Below are positions 42,848 through 57,084 of a stretch of 64,000 nt of DNA, piece after piece. A program made the translations under genes and the position numbers. Each line of letters opens with the position of its first letter. Positions within the stretch are counted from its first letter, which is position 1. The notes below the pieces were generated by a model. The model worked only from the letters and a program-made list of their open reading frames with translations, was not told the DNA's origin and did not search any database. Origin of the DNA: Chrysopilus asiliformis (taxonomy: Eukaryota; Arthropoda; Insecta; Diptera; Rhagionidae); the NCBI GenBank assembly GCA_964034945.1, contig OZ035962.1, positions 112,965,234-113,029,233 on the forward strand, in the 5' to 3' direction.

Positions 42848-44789
42848 ATCTAATATACTTCTATATGATAGAAAGTATAATGAAACATGATGGGGCAGAA
42901 AATTTTAACATTGGGGTGCAATTCTTTTTAAATAGATAACCAAGCACATGGAGTGTATTGATTTTGTACGGCTTTTTATCACATTAAAATTTGCACCCCT
43001 TATAGACGAATTTTCTTCAAGGCAAAGTTTTTATTGGAAAACTTTAAACAGCAGTGAAAATTTGTTAGATCCCGCTTAATAAGGGACGAGAAACGCAAGT
43101 GCAAAATTCATTTTACTTTCAATAATTCAATTTTTCGAGCAAATATATACTGAATGCGGGTACATGAGATTTTTTACTTAATTTGTTCTGAAATTGATGT
43201 ATGAAGTGGAAATTTCAATTTCCAATTAAACAACTTTAAAAAGTGGGTGAAGGATAACTGCTTTAAATGAAATTTACTGACTTTAAGCGAAGTAAAGACT
43301 TTAAGATGACTGGATAGGTATATGAGATGTAAGTATTGTGCATCATTCCAATTTATGTTGAATATAATAGAACTGAAATCACTTGGCCTGTCTAAAGGAC
43401 TGTTAAAAATTCAAGGGTTTTTTTTTAAATATTTGAACAGTCGAATTCTTATTCACACTTTAAAAACTCTTTAAGATCCTATTGTCAAAATTATTCACTT
43501 TAAATTCAAAATCTAATTACAAAATATCTTACAGATATTCAAACATTTGCTGAGAAAACATTTACGCAGTAAGCGTGCCTAGAAACCAAGAACAAATTTG
43601 TTTTTGCGTCTTAACAAATAAAATTATTCCCGTTTAAATATCATAGACCATAATCTCACCGAAAAGTGTTTTCTTAGTATACGAAGTTGAATTTTCCCTA
43701 TACATAAAGAGTACTTTTTTTGTATGCTTCATCGAAATATGACATTACTGATGGCATATTTACATTACAACCGTTGACTGAAGTTTTGACTCGTCAGCTT
43801 TACATCCATATATTTGAAAAACTACACCCCGGTATTGATTTGAGGTTTCAACATTTCTCAACATTTCTCAACATTTCGATATTAAACGATTTAATATTTA
43901 CTGGCTGAAAGGATATAAAATCTTCGTCTAAGGAGTATGCTTTGTCGCTCGATAGGTTTCCATGAAATCGAATACTGTACAAATGTGGAAAAAAGAAAAA
44001 CATTTGAAAACGAAAAGTGAGAGAAAAATTCCTTGTAAGGATATCATTGGAATGTGCATAGCCGAAAATTCAATATTTACAACTCAATTTTAAAGAATTT
44101 CGTATAAACATACATACATACATACTCTGATATACCAAACTCCCATCTGAGGAAATCATAGAGGAGAAAAGAAAATTGAAATGTTCATTGAAGGCAAACC
44201 AAGCCGTTCTCACAAAATAGGTCATCGAGTGTGTGATATTTATTGTTGGCAAAACTTGAAAATTCCCTCTCATTCTTCTTACATTACAAGAGGGTAATTC
44301 AATACAATGTGTTTTCCGGGATGCAGGACGAATCATGAAAATGGAGAAACTGGTTTCTTTTTATATTCCCCAGAGTCTCCATTCATGTGTTGTTGATGTT
44401 GTGAAAGGGAATGCTGAACAATAGTACCTAAAAAATCATTGACACATTTATCGTTATACTGTTTTCATATTGTCCTGCTTTAATAAATTGGAGAGGTTAC
44501 TTTTTAATAAATCAATTTACTAAAAGTAAAAAATCAATTTAACCATTTTTTTTTTCATTATTTTAATTACAACTGGTGAATCTAGTTGATTTCCGGATAC
44601 GTATCCTCATCGAGTAAAACAGGATTGAAATTCGTGCAGCAGACCGGAAGGAAGCCACAAAGATCGAGTGAGGCACAACTCAATCTTTATAATGAAAACC
44701 ATATTAAAACTACTTTAGTGATCTAAGGAAATCGGGAGAGGGAGAAATTGTGGGAAAAATATAGAGGGAAAGAAATATCCTTGGGACTC
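42848..44789. other. Non-coding stretch
   Basis: No gene was recognised. A small triplication of AACATTTCTC occurs at about 43850-43876. Confidence 0.45.
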
Positions 44790-44998
44790 AAGCCCGAAAG
44801 TTGCCGTGTGTAATACCGCGCTAAGGTAGAAATTCGAAACTAAATTCGTTTAGTAGTTCAGAAGATAGCAGATCAGGAGCTTATGGGAAAGGAAATATGG
44901 TAAAATTTCAGCAATAGAAGCATTTGCCAAAAACTTTTGATCTTATTGAGAAAACTACATCACAAAGCGCGGTATTACAAACGGCAACTTTCGGGCTT
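44790..44998. mobile_element. MITE-like element with 33 bp terminal inverted repeats
   Basis: AAGCCCGAAAGTTGCCGTGT and the following bases to 44822 recur as complement at 44966-44998 with one or two differences. No target duplication is clear. Related ends lie nearby at 45308-45339. Confidence 0.65.
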
Positions 44999-45239
44999 AC
45001 TTAAGCCGATTTTTGGGAGAAACGACTGAGGAGGGAAAAGTTGCCACTCGAAATCATGGCTTATCGACAATCTGCATATATGCAAAGCGTGTGAACCGGT
45101 TTGGGAAAAGTAGTAGGCAGAAATCATTTTCGTTCTGACCGTCAGCAGGTAAAGATCGTGGGAAGTATATGAGCAGCAGCAATTTCAATGGTTTGAGTCC
45201 ACACACACCCATGTAAACTTGTGTAGCATATGCAAACAG

Positions 45240-45340
45240 AATTGGCTTATTTAAGCCACAAATGTAAGCACATGGGCTTATTAAGCCCAAAAGTTGCCGA
45301 CTTAAATAAGCCCGAAAGTTGCTGTGTGTAATACCACGCA
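45240..45340. repeat. Partial relatives of the 44790 element
   Basis: AAGCCCGAAAGTTGCTGTGT and following bases (45308-45339) match the arms of the 44790-44998 element. A weaker piece (AAGCCCAAAAGTTGCC) lies at about 45283-45298. Alternating GGCTTATTTAAGCC-type palindromes lie between. Confidence 0.6.
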
Positions 45341-45719
45341 AACGCTTCAACGGCTTAAAATATTAACCGATTCAAATTCCTGAAGGAGAGGGGAAGGTTG
45401 ACTTAAAAAATAAGTAGCCCAAGTGGGTAATTGACCTTCCAGCCACCGTGCCTTGCAAAACTCTGAGGCGAAAAATTGCAGCGGTTCTTGAAATTTGCCG
45501 CGCTGTTTGAAATTTGCCGACCCAACAATGTTATTTTGTTTTTATATAAAAACTAGAGGCGGTGCCGTCTCCTACCGATCAGGCAGCTCTTTTTAGGGGC
45601 TCAAATATATCTGAAGAGGGGTTTAGAGAAAAATGGGTAAATATTACTACGCTAACTATTTTCTTGAGAGATAGACAACCTCTCTAATGGTGAAAACTGA
45701 ATATAAATCCTTTCATTGA

Positions 45720-45785
45720 TTTCTAGGCAAAATAATTGTTCAATTTCAATTCGGCCGCAGTAATAGTTCAATTTCAATTCGGTCA
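45720..45785. repeat. Two-copy tandem repeat
   Basis: GTTCAATTTCAATTCGG occurs twice about 28 bp apart (from about 45738 and 45766). Confidence 0.75.
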
Positions 45786-45972
45786 CCGACGAGGACTCTA
45801 CTATTACACAAATCCAGTAAGAAAAGTAGTTTATTCATGCCTATTCTGGGATTCGTTAAGTTTCTTCGATTTCCCCTCGATTTAACCCAATTTGTATTCT
45901 TGAATCCGCTGCGTTTCACTACTCTTCGACTGCATACGATCTAGTAACGTTTTGAGGGTAGAATTACTCTTT

Positions 45973-46061
45973 GCAAATTTCAGACTATTAGAATACCAAT
46001 TGAGTGGCGAATCGAGTCGACTGAGTTTGATTTTACGTTTTAACTTCGGATTCCAGAATAC
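45973..46061. repeat. Dispersed repeat, longer copy
   Basis: GCAAATTTCAGACTATTAGA and, after a gap of about 25 bp, GTTTTAACTTCGGATTCCAG both recur at 49513-49575, where the intervening piece is absent. The two are copies of one dispersed sequence of unknown type. Confidence 0.7.
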
Positions 46062-49000
46062 AACACCAACACCCAAAACACTTGCGGCGTAACTCAGTTT
46101 GTAAGTTTTTTGTAGATATTTCAGCCGCTCTCGGCTACACTTTTAAAAATTACGGGACTACGACTGACGAGACAAACATACAACGTATTCTGCTTAAAAA
46201 TGTGGTAATTTTTCTTATTTTTAAATAAAACTTTCTCAGAAATCTGGTTCTCTTGTAAAGCATTCTCCCCTGCAAATTATGTGAACTTTTCAGTTCGCAT
46301 TTTTTTTAAACTTCCCTGTGAATAGAACTGTGCTGGCAATCGGAAGCGTCATCCTGGATACTTTGGTACTTTAGCACATGCCATCACATCATCATGATCT
46401 TCTCTGTCTCCATTTTTTTTGTCCTTTATTCTGCCTTTGCTGGTGTATAGATTTTACTTGGTTCCAATCCAAAAACGCCTTGTAACGAAAAATGTCGAAT
46501 TCTACCAATTTCAAATGTTTAAAAATTGGAAAACATATCGAAGTTACAAATGTGCGAGGACTACGATTCAAGGATTATTTGGGATTTGTTAGCTTATACA
46601 TTTGCTAGTACGTTAGGACCTAAAGTGCCATACACTGGTATGCATTGTAATTGAGGGTCTTGAATTCTTTAATAAAATCGCGCGCCAGATGCGGCGGAAT
46701 GGTATCGAGTTTCGAATTTCGATATGTTTTATCAACGACACAAAATCTCACAGATTTCGGTAGAGCTCATTTATTTATACTTCCCAAACTAATTTTCCGG
46801 TCGAAAAGTGCAGGAAATTACTGAACTGAAAAGTCGGCTCTTCTCTCTGGGTATTTCTATATTTACGTATTGGTTTTTTCACGATTCAAGGATATTTTCA
46901 TTCATTCAATCGCTGCGCTGTGTAGATAGAGCAGACTGTTGTTCGTTGTTTGGAGTTTGTTGTCTTTGAAAATGATTCGAAAAATCTTATCGGATTTCGG
47001 GCGTTAGAATGATTCCGATGTGGTTGCTCGTACTTTGAAGTAGCGGCGACGGATAAATCTAGGATTTCAGACTTGGAATTCCGGGAATGAGAGAGAGCTT
47101 GCTTCAAATAGGAATGCTTTGCCTGGTATAGTAGGCAAAAGGAATAATGTAGAAGCGAAATATATACATCTAAAGATAGTAATCTCCTTATCAATCCGTC
47201 ATTAGTTTTTCGGTAAAAAGGAAACTGAGCACCATAGCAGGGCCGGGCCAATGGAATCGTGTTTACTAGCGAAAAATTTCGATAGACAGAAGTTAGAATA
47301 CTATGCTTTCGTTGTTCGCAATCCTCCTATCCGATATCAACAGATTTTTTTTTTCTTTTTGAATGTAACAAATTCCGTTGTAAAAAGCACGAAATGTTAT
47401 GGAAAAACGAGAAAAGTTATTGCACAGCGAGAAGTTATATGTCGAAGTTACTGACTCGTCCCAATCGTTGTCGTTTCGAATGGATATGTTGTTATACTCG
47501 TATATAATATCGAAAGGGAATAAATTCGTGAATCGAAATCAATAATTCATGACCTGGCTTCGTTCTTCCATCAACTTATCTTTTACGGAAAAGTTGGCAA
47601 CAACAGCGTGTGCAGAACACACCAGGAATAATAAAAAAAATTACAACAATGGGCTACCACCACCCCATCCATCCATCCATCTATCGTCCTTTTTTTTGTG
47701 CTTGAACGTTCAGAAGGATATGATGTCTCGAGATGGCGAAGGATTTTCCGATACATAAAAAAAATTCTTGTCTTTTTCACATTCATTTTCCACCCACCGC
47801 CATAAAAGGGCGCCCCGATTTTTTTCCATATCGTTAGGGTGGCCGGTGTGTATGTTTTCTTTATCGTCGGTGTTGTCAGAAACAGGCGAGGGAGAAAAAC
47901 GAATTAGCCCCAATCGACGTTGAACAAATATCTTCTGGTTTCGGGGACTTATTGAGTTTGAAAGTTGCATACAGACTCCTGATGTTGTAGTTTATGCCTC
48001 AAGGATAATGATAATGTTCTTCTTCGGATAGAATAAATGGCGGATGGTTGGTGAATGGTAGCTGACGATATGGGAGCAAGTTAAACGCCAGATGGAAGAA
48101 ATTTCACAATCGCCATCGTTCTATAAGGGGTGGCAATGTTAAACTCTTCACGACCATCCCTAAATGAGATCCTTTTATCCGATAAAGATGCGGGTAGATG
48201 TTTTTTATTGCTTCGATTGGACTTTGCAACTGACTAGAAATCCATTCTCAATCCACTTGGTATATTGATATAGAATGCAAGAAGTCTCTTCCTCAATGGA
48301 CGTGCACCAGTGGTTCTTTTTTAAAGTCAAATATGTACATTTAACAATTGCTCGAATCAAAAGAAGGTCAGGTCAGGGCCACAACCCGGCAAAACTTAAC
48401 AATCCGATGTGATGAATTTGGGCGAGTAAAAAAGAACGACGACCACAACGACGAATGAGAACAGTAAAAATGGTTCACCGAATATTTATATAGAAAATTG
48501 AAGGGATTGAAATGTTTTATATATTCCATGTACGTTAACGGAGCTTCGTGATGCATAAAAATAATTTTAGCGATAAATTTTTCAAAAAGGGTAATTTCTC
48601 TCTCTTCAGATAGGTAACTCAAGCATGTAATCCGTTTCCAGGCTAATTATGGGATGGAAAAAAAAATATTGTTCCAAAAATCTCAAGGATAATGGTCGAT
48701 TTTAGTATTCCACAAGCCGAATGATGTGTATTTAGTGTGAACGTGATTTTTATTAGTCATATATAAATTTTTCATTTATTCAATCATTTTCCTTCACTTA
48801 CAGAATAGTGAAAATGTTTCTATGGAGAGCAAACAAATCTATAAAAACCATTTTTGAAGCAATTCGCCCAAATCGAAAGTTATATGACGCTATTTTTTGA
48901 GGGGTTTTTCTTCACAGCAGCGTCATCACTTTGGAAATTGTTTTCTTTATTTGATTAGCACCTAAATGCTCATGGTATCACTAAAATGTGCGGACACGAT

Positions 49001-52000
49001 TTTGTGCGTCATCGAAAATTTTCTATCATCGCGAAATCGCTTTCATTGGAATGAAAACAAACATGAGTCATTCGATTGAAAAGGACACGCACTCAAGTAA
49101 TTTGTATGAGTCTATAGGAATTTTATGTGATGCAATTTGACAAATTTTTACCAATGACTCATTAGTTTTTATTTTTCAGGGACTGGACACGAAGTGAATT
49201 GATTGGATTCTCTGTTTTTTCAACTGGTGGATAGTAAAAAAGAGTAAAATAGTTCACAGAACGCAATATAGTTGCCATAACCGGTTTCACATTTAAACCT
49301 TATTACTGGGCAAAAACTTTGTAGCCGCATCTGATGAAGATCTTTAGACACTTTTAGAAACAGCAGCTTTTCAAAACAAATTTACTCAGACTTTTCGACG
49401 ACGTCATTTTCTAAGGCCAAATTTTTGGATTTGCCTACAATTAATGATGTTTTATGCCAGCCATTGCCAATAAGGGATGTGATACGAGAATCTGAGTTAG
49501 AGACTATTACAAGCAAATTTCAGACTATTAGAATACTGAGTTTGGTTTTACGTTTTAACTTCGGATTCCAGAATAGCCATGAATGCTTTGCGGAACCCAA
49601 TTAGTTTTTAAATAAATTCTCGCCTTATTGAATAAAACATCTTGTAATGTAAGAAATTTCGGTCAATAATTCTAGGAAATATACAGAATCGTGTTGAATA
49701 ACATTAATTCGCAATACAAAGCAAAAACACTTTGAACAGAATTCTTATATCTTTTAGGAGACCAACATTTCTGAAACGTTTTCCTCATTCTATCGCTATT
49801 TCTTTATGCCATTATTATTACATCTCGTGTTAGTATTTTCCTTACAATGTTGGCAAAAAAAATTATATAATTTCTCATAAATTTGCGTACGTGTCAAATT
49901 ATCAGTTCACTGTTGCCAGCTCATTTCGCCAAGATAGAAAAAATATCTCTGTGTGCTATAAAAAACCAATTTTCTTCACTTAATTTTCAAATAATTTTTC
50001 ATCACACCTAATGATTCAGTTGTTATTTCCTTCTAAATGAAATTTTATTACATTCCTTATGTTCAAAAAAATCCAAAAAATATCAATAATAATAATTGAA
50101 GAACAAAATATAAGAAATGTTCTCTTCTACGATTTAAAAGCTTTTTCATACTTTTGTAGATATACTACAATCTTGTATTTTTATATTATCTCAATTTTTG
50201 TAGTGAATCAACATACAAATGGAAAATTATGACGATGAGATGATAATCGATAAAATAAACACAGCATGAGGAAAATTTTATTTTTCCACAAATAATTAAT
50301 AGCCAATAAAGGAAATCTTACACTATCTTGAAATGCTGCAAGACGTTATCTGTACTTTCTTGCTTCCCTCTTACGCAGCTTGATAAATTCTTTGGCCACT
50401 GATATTGGAAAATATTTTTCTCTGTATGAAATACATAAGTTATAGATTAAATGTACCGTTTGCAACCGTTTGCAACATGAACCTAACTTCATGGAAAAAA
50501 TTACTTTCGACAGAATTGGCTTGAAATTTTTTGGACTTTTCCTTGAAAAAAGTCAAATTTTTAAATAGGAAAATCATCCCCTCGCTAGCAATTTCCCAGA
50601 CTCTCAAGGAGATTTGGATCCGGTTTTCACCATTCGATAGCCCTTTGCTTAAGCAATTTTCTCGCCCATTAAAATTTACTCCACCTTATCCCAGTAGCCC
50701 CCTTCTCTGCTATCGCCTGGATCTCTAGGGGGATTTAGATCCTGTTTTCACCATAAGATGGGTCGTCCGTTTAAAATTTTTCTTCAACACAAAAATGTAT
50801 TCCTTCCGATTTTTGCGATTTCTTCACAGTTGAAAAACCACTGGCATCCAAAGATGAAAAAACCATTGGAATTCCAGTTACTGTCTCCAAAAACTGTATG
50901 TATGTGAAAGGTTTTTTTTACATTTTTCAATCATTATATTTATAAGAATTCACCGAAACTGTTACCAAAGAATGGTCTTAAAAAACCTCTTATCTTGTAA
51001 ATTTATTGTAAATCCCTGCCCCATTTCCTAGAATCATTGGGGCTTCTCCCCTAGTAGTGCAAAGATATACGTTTCAATTATATATTACCTTGTAAGACTT
51101 TTTGAAGAAGGAAATTATGAAAGATAATCATCGTTTCACGTAATTCATTTCACGCAGAAACAATAAATTGATTAATTGCGAGTAATTTCAAAGCAGACCC
51201 TAATTGAGACCCAGCATTTTATCCAATACCACCATCATTCTTTCTCTTATATTTGATTTTGTCAACATTAAAAGGACGACAGCAAGGACATGGCTGGGAT
51301 GAGATGCGATGACAATGACCGAAGCTTTGGTAATTGGGAACCAGAAAACAGTGTGATTCTACAAGCAGCAAGGATGAGTTGAATGACCACCAGGAATAAT
51401 ATCAGATCGGGACCCAACATCAGAGACTACCCACTCTATATATGGCAATCACTTTGTTCGGTTTGTGAGAGGCCACTAGCAACCGACATGTCTAGGTGGG
51501 ATCCCAAAGAAGGACCATATAAAGGAAATAAGAAAACAATTATTCTTCCATGATAATCGACATAGAAGAGGACGACGTCTCGAAGGAGAATGAATGTAAG
51601 TTGGTATGGTGGAAGGATATGGAAGTAAAAAAAATTAATATATACATAAAAATGTATATCCATATTAGGACGAAAAACCGACGAGTAACACCAACAACAA
51701 CTTTTATTCGCCCTTAGCCCATTTATCATATCCAGCGAATGATGAATGCCCTCGTTTTTTGGACAGGATACTGTCCTTCTCAGCTGAACGAAATGAGGAC
51801 CAAGACTGGTTCGAAGTGCACACTTTTCACTTTCCATACCTCTTGCTTGCGTCCTATGGTGTTCGCATAACGCCATAGAAGATATGGGACTTAATCGATT
51901 ATTTTTTTTTATCTTTAAGATTTTCCTAAAGCCTCCAAGCTCAACCGGCATTTTCCTTTGTCTTACACTCGCTTCCCTCTGTCTCCATTTCGAAACGCCC

Positions 52001-53924
52001 ATGGGTTTTCTTATTCCCGACAGTTTTCCCACCCAAGAGTCCACCCTCTTTCAATCTAAGCAACTGAACCAAATCGCAATGAAAAAAAAAACACATTCTT
52101 CTCTTACGTATCCTTGCTACGAATACAAATACACAACCGTCGATTTTTTTATGCTGAGCCATTATTTCCATCTCTTAAGAATATTAAAAGTAATTGCTGT
52201 TAATCGATTTTTCTACATAAAGTATCCTATCATCGCAGAGATTGTATTTCCAACATGGACTATTTCCCTATCACTCACCAAGGATCTGTTAACGGTTTCG
52301 TATTGCATTGCTAAAGTCAATGAATTTGTTAACATCGGCGTATTCAATTTTCTATACAGATACTTGTGTTAATGTGTTAACACTTTATTCAACGTTCAAA
52401 TGTGATAGGTTTTACTTTTTTTTTACCGCTCACACTTTGGAAGTAGGTACAGAAGGACGAAGGCTAGGAATAAAATTCTTATGCGACGGATAAAGCACAA
52501 AAAACCATATCTTGTTAAAACATTATGATGAAAAATCATGTCAATTTTATATTAAAAATTGCATTCTATATTTTCCCATACTGCGAAGCTTTATCTTTGG
52601 AGTTAAAAAGAATATCTAAATTTCCATCAGCAAGCATCGCACAAGTGCTGGAGCGTAGATTTTTCCAAGATAATCCATTATCGGAGCAATTTCAATTCAT
52701 TTTTTTCTGGCTTTTCTTGTGCTTTTTCTTGCTGTTTCGATTTTTTTCATTCTTCATTTTTTGCTTTTTCATCGACTTGCTTGGCTTTTCATCAAAATAT
52801 ATTAAAAACGATGTAATGGAACTTGAAATATCCTCTTAAAAGTATTACATACATTGAATATGGAAAATTTGGAGCGAATTTATGTTGGGACGTAATAGAC
52901 ATAAGCGGCCCAAGATGGTTTTTTTTCCTTAATTTCCTTACTGCGTGAAAACATAAAATGGAGGGGAAAATCATCTAAAGATTTTATGGAGAGTCGTATG
53001 TAATTTGCCTTAAAATATGAGAGATATTTATAAAAAGATAAAAGCGATAGGCTCATTTCGATTCGGGGGGGAATATTTGTGGGAATTTCAAAGACTGCAT
53101 GAAAAATGCTAAAAATGCTTTTTCAAAGGGGAGAATCTGTTTTATCGTGAAATCTATAAGTGACTTTACGGAATGTTTAACATGATTGCACTAATTCACT
53201 TTGGTTGAAAATAGAAATTTGCATGAAAGCGAAAAAATGTTGCAGCTAAAAATGGTTTGTAGTGGCCAATAATAAGTCATTCATAACGCAAAAATTAATT
53301 TTAAAAATTTCTGCTTGAAATTTAAAAACAAAAAACATTGTTTTAAAAAAAAAATCAGCAAAACTATTTCCTCAAAACTAATGTATGAAACATAAGGAAA
53401 ACTGCAATGATGTTAGTTTATCAGAGAAGAAATATTATTGAGAATCGAAGTTCCCCTTTTATAAAAATATTAGACAGCAATTTCATTGGATTTTTTCTTT
53501 TTTTGAACGTCTTTTTTAACACCACTGGACTCTGATTGAAATCCACCAGACCTCTGTTGCACTTTTAATTGCCACATGTCTGTCCGAGACCTTAATTTTG
53601 CTCAAAAACCGAAATATTGATACATTTTTTCGGTTTAAATGTAGTTTATAAATCGCAAAGTTCACAAACCAAGGCGTTCACCAACCGAAAACAAAAAAAA
53701 AACACTTGAAAAATATTTTTTTTGGGTTTTTTTTGAATTAGACAAACATTTTTAAAAGCCAAAAAGTGTTTTAATAAATATAGATTTTTAAAAATGATTT
53801 TTGTCGTATTTATGCACATTATATCTATTGAAAAAATAATAACATTGTGGGTCCGATTGTCCGTTTATTTCCAACCCAGAAAACATAAGAAAATTTACAA
53901 TTCCCAGGGGGCAATCGTTAAATA
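46062..53924. other. Non-coding stretch, no gene recognised
   Basis: Long overlapping open frames occur at about 51436-52372 on both strands. They show no domain, have unlikely composition and shadow each other. A short (ATCC) microsatellite lies at about 47665-47683. Confidence 0.45.
49513..49575. repeat. Dispersed repeat, shorter copy
   Basis: Matches 45973-46061 with a deletion of about 25 bp in the middle. Confidence 0.7.
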
Positions 53925-54155
53925 CCCTATATGAGGGCAGACAAAATTTTGATGAAAAAATCCGTTTCTAAGAAAGGATTGGTCCGATTTCGCCACTCAT
54001 GACTTATTTACTAAAACCCAACAGTAAAAAATTTCAAGTCTCTAGCGCAATCCTTTCGAAAGTCATAGTGTTCATGGACAGGCAGTAAGACAGACAGACA
54101 CACTGAAGGACAGACATGCGGAAATCAAAATCTTTTGTAATCCCAAACAAGGAAA
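53925..54155 (+). repeat. GACA-tailed dispersed repeat, copy 4
   Basis: Contains AAGTCTCTAGCGCAATCC (about 54036-54053), TTTCGAAAGTCATAGTGTTC, GACAGACAGACACA and AAATCAAAATCTTTTGTAAT. It is more diverged than the copies at 21165 and 42500. Confidence 0.65.
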
Positions 54156-56860
54156 TTACAAAAAAAAACTAACCAATTTTCTTTCCGTATAATTAACCTC
54201 ATATAACATTTTTTCATCTATTTTCGCAAAAAGAAAAGCCCAACTCCTTTTATTTATACATACATATATGTATGCATACTACTTATTTTCACTACATTAT
54301 ATTCATTATTTAATAGTTACAATGATTTTATTATTCCAGTTTAATTAAGTGAAAATGCTGCTAAGACATTAAATAATTAAATTTCTTTAATTAAATTGAC
54401 CAGAAAGTTTTTCAAGCGAATCGCATTTCTGTATAAAACTGCTGCAAGAAAATCAAGCCAGACGATGAAATTATGGAAATTTTTCCCATTAGCGTAATAG
54501 AAAAGATTTTCACCATGGAAGGTCAAAAAATAATGGAAATCAGAGTGAAAATCACTCCATTAGAATTCTTTTGTGAGTTCAACCAATTTCCACAATCAAA
54601 TATAATATTCTGAGGGTTAGAAAATGCAATCAGAAAACTTTTTCAGCAAATCAATCAAATTTAACCGCATAGGTGGACGTGTATCACTTTCTCAATTAGA
54701 ATTTGCAGCCAACCATAAAGCATGGTATAAAGTATGGGATATAAAAAGGATCTACCCGGAACCAGTTTTTTATTTTGCTGTGACTGCGAAATTCCAATAC
54801 AAAATTTTAATCCGACTAGTCGCCAAACCATATTCCATTCAACTCAACTTGATTTTTTTTTTAGGGATTTTTTCTAGATCTTTGGTTAAGGAAAAAGAAA
54901 ATCGTTTAGCTCTGATTTTTCATAAAGTTTTCCTTTTTCGAATTTTATTTTTTAATTTTTTTTTTCAATTTTTTAAAAGAAGAAAATCATAAAGCAAGAA
55001 GATCGCGGCAGCCAAAGAGACACACAAATAGCAACATAGCAAAAAGGAATTGTTTTATGTTTTATGCTGCGCCATACTGCACCATTTGCTACGTACTATG
55101 GAATAGGGAAAAACCACCGCACCGACCGTGCAATTCATAGTCCCTAGTCGAAGTCGAGACACATCCAGCCAGAGTTTATAACCATATCTCCATACTAAAA
55201 CTGTGCAGGACATGAAGGCAAACGAAGCACTTCAAACCTATATCCTTATTGTACTCTTATATGAATGAATACACCATACGAAATATATTCATATTTCAAC
55301 GGAATCCTGGATTCATAATATATAGATATAGTTTATCTCAGTATAGATAGATAGACGGTAAAGGACGATTTGTAGAGTGTCTGGACTGATGTAGGCTGTG
55401 CATTTAAACTCACTATCATTGCCGGTATTTCTATCTTTCCACCACTTTGTCGGAGTATAGTGCACAATATGTGACTCTACCAAATAGGACCATCATTCGC
55501 TACATCAGATTTTTGTTTTCCCAACCAGGATTCCCTTTGCACCCCTATATGCGATGCCACACGAGGCGATGTGGCAAGTGTATAACAAAATCTTGTGCAT
55601 GATATGAGCTGGTTACCATATACATTTATTTTTTTCAAGTTCTAGCCTTTATTTTTCCTACCCCTGGCGTTTTTCGTGGTTTCTGCGAAGGAATTCGTTC
55701 GCACCCGCTCACCACTTTTAACGTTCACTGTTTTAAGTATGCACCACCGGAGGCGCCAACAATTGCTAGGATAGAACAAGAAATCAACGAAACGATGGTA
55801 AGGAAAACTCATTGTCCTTTTTTCCCATTGAATTGTTTTTACTGCATATATATTTACACAAACAAGATTGCCATGGTTGGAATATGTATATAAGGTTAAA
55901 TTATATCCAGAGACAGAGAAAATAAGATCCTCTTGGTGTTTTTCTTAATGTAAACGATTTTCCTAGTTCGCACACCCCCACAGGGCTTTCAACACGAGAC
56001 TTTGCATACATGAGGGGGAGAAAACAAGACTTTATACCAGTAATATTAAAAAAAAAAATAGGAAAAACGAAAACGGCGTCGACGACAACGACAACGGAAG
56101 ATGACTTTTCTTATACGCTTTCCTCACAGAATAGTAAAACAACAGCGGCGACTTTCCTTTACCGATGATTTCCTCCGGAGTCCTTGAAAAATAAAGGAAA
56201 ACAATTCCGCTCTATTGTCCTTAATAGCTAAAACCTTCTCATATGAGACGCGCTAGCTACCATTGGGATGACTATTGAATCGACCAAAAGGATACGTGCA
56301 ATATCTGACTGCAAGGCCGTATGATTTCCATTCTACAAAGGATACTGCAACCGTCGCTGCTTTTAGTTCTGATCCTTTTCTGTGTTTATGCACACAAAGC
56401 ATTGTAAAACACTTTCATTAAAAAAAGAAATCAAAACAGTATTTCAATTAATTTTTTTTTTATTTATTTACAGTTTTTTTTTTGTGCCTTTCAACGTTCT
56501 AATAGAGAATATATAGCCGTGAATTATTTTAAAAAATGCAGTTTTTTGTATAAATTATAGCGAGAGAATTCCACATATGCATAAATTCCACGGATTTTTT
56601 TACTAATTTCCTATAACTTTTTTGAAAAAAAGGATTGTAATCATTTTTATAAATTTTTAAAAATTTAAATACCAACAGGAATTTGCTATATGGTACCGAT
56701 TGCAGCGACGTAAGCGAAGTAAGTTTAGACGTTTTTCCATCTACGACAAGTGTTTATTGGCATAACCTTTGTTTTTCCTATTCTTATTTGTTTGATTGTG
56801 GAAATAAAAACCTTTTGTATACAGGAAATTTCTAAATTTGAGTATTAGGGAAAACGTCTA
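54156..56860. other. Non-coding stretch
   Basis: AT-rich DNA with homopolymer runs and no recognisable gene. Confidence 0.45.
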
Positions 56861-56864
56861 AGTG

Positions 56865-57084
56865 CAAGCGCGTATCGCGCTGGCAAGCATGTAGAGTGGC
56901 ATTTAAGTGGCATTAAAGTGGCATTTAAGTGGCACTTTGAGTTTTTGAAATGCTTTTAAAAACAAATATGGGAATAAAGTATATTTCGACTTATTTAGTT
57001 ACTGCTTACTTATTTCTACTTAAATCTACCTCAATAATTGCGTCGGCACCATTCTATATGCTTGCTATCGCGGTGCGCGCTTGG
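56865..57084. mobile_element. MITE-like element with 37-40 bp inverted arms
   Basis: The left arm 56865-56901 (CAAGCGCGTATCGCGCTGGC onward) and right arm 57045-57084 are imperfect inverted repeats and are GC-rich against AT-rich surroundings. Next to the left arm is a tandem GTGGCATTTAA repeat of about four units (56895-56938). No target duplication was identified. Confidence 0.55.

Noticed and set aside
51436..52372. 202-codon minus-strand frame overlapping a 162-codon plus-strand frame
   Set aside because: No domain, no splice context, mutual overlap and odd composition; likely chance.
52525..52839. 104-codon frame rich in Phe and Leu resembling a membrane protein
   Set aside because: The hydrophobic run comes from poly-T tracts (TTTTTCTGG-like DNA); no start context or homology pattern.
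54624..54992. 122-codon plus-strand frame
   Set aside because: Ends in a poly-T/poly-A derived Phe and Lys tail and shows no recognisable motif.
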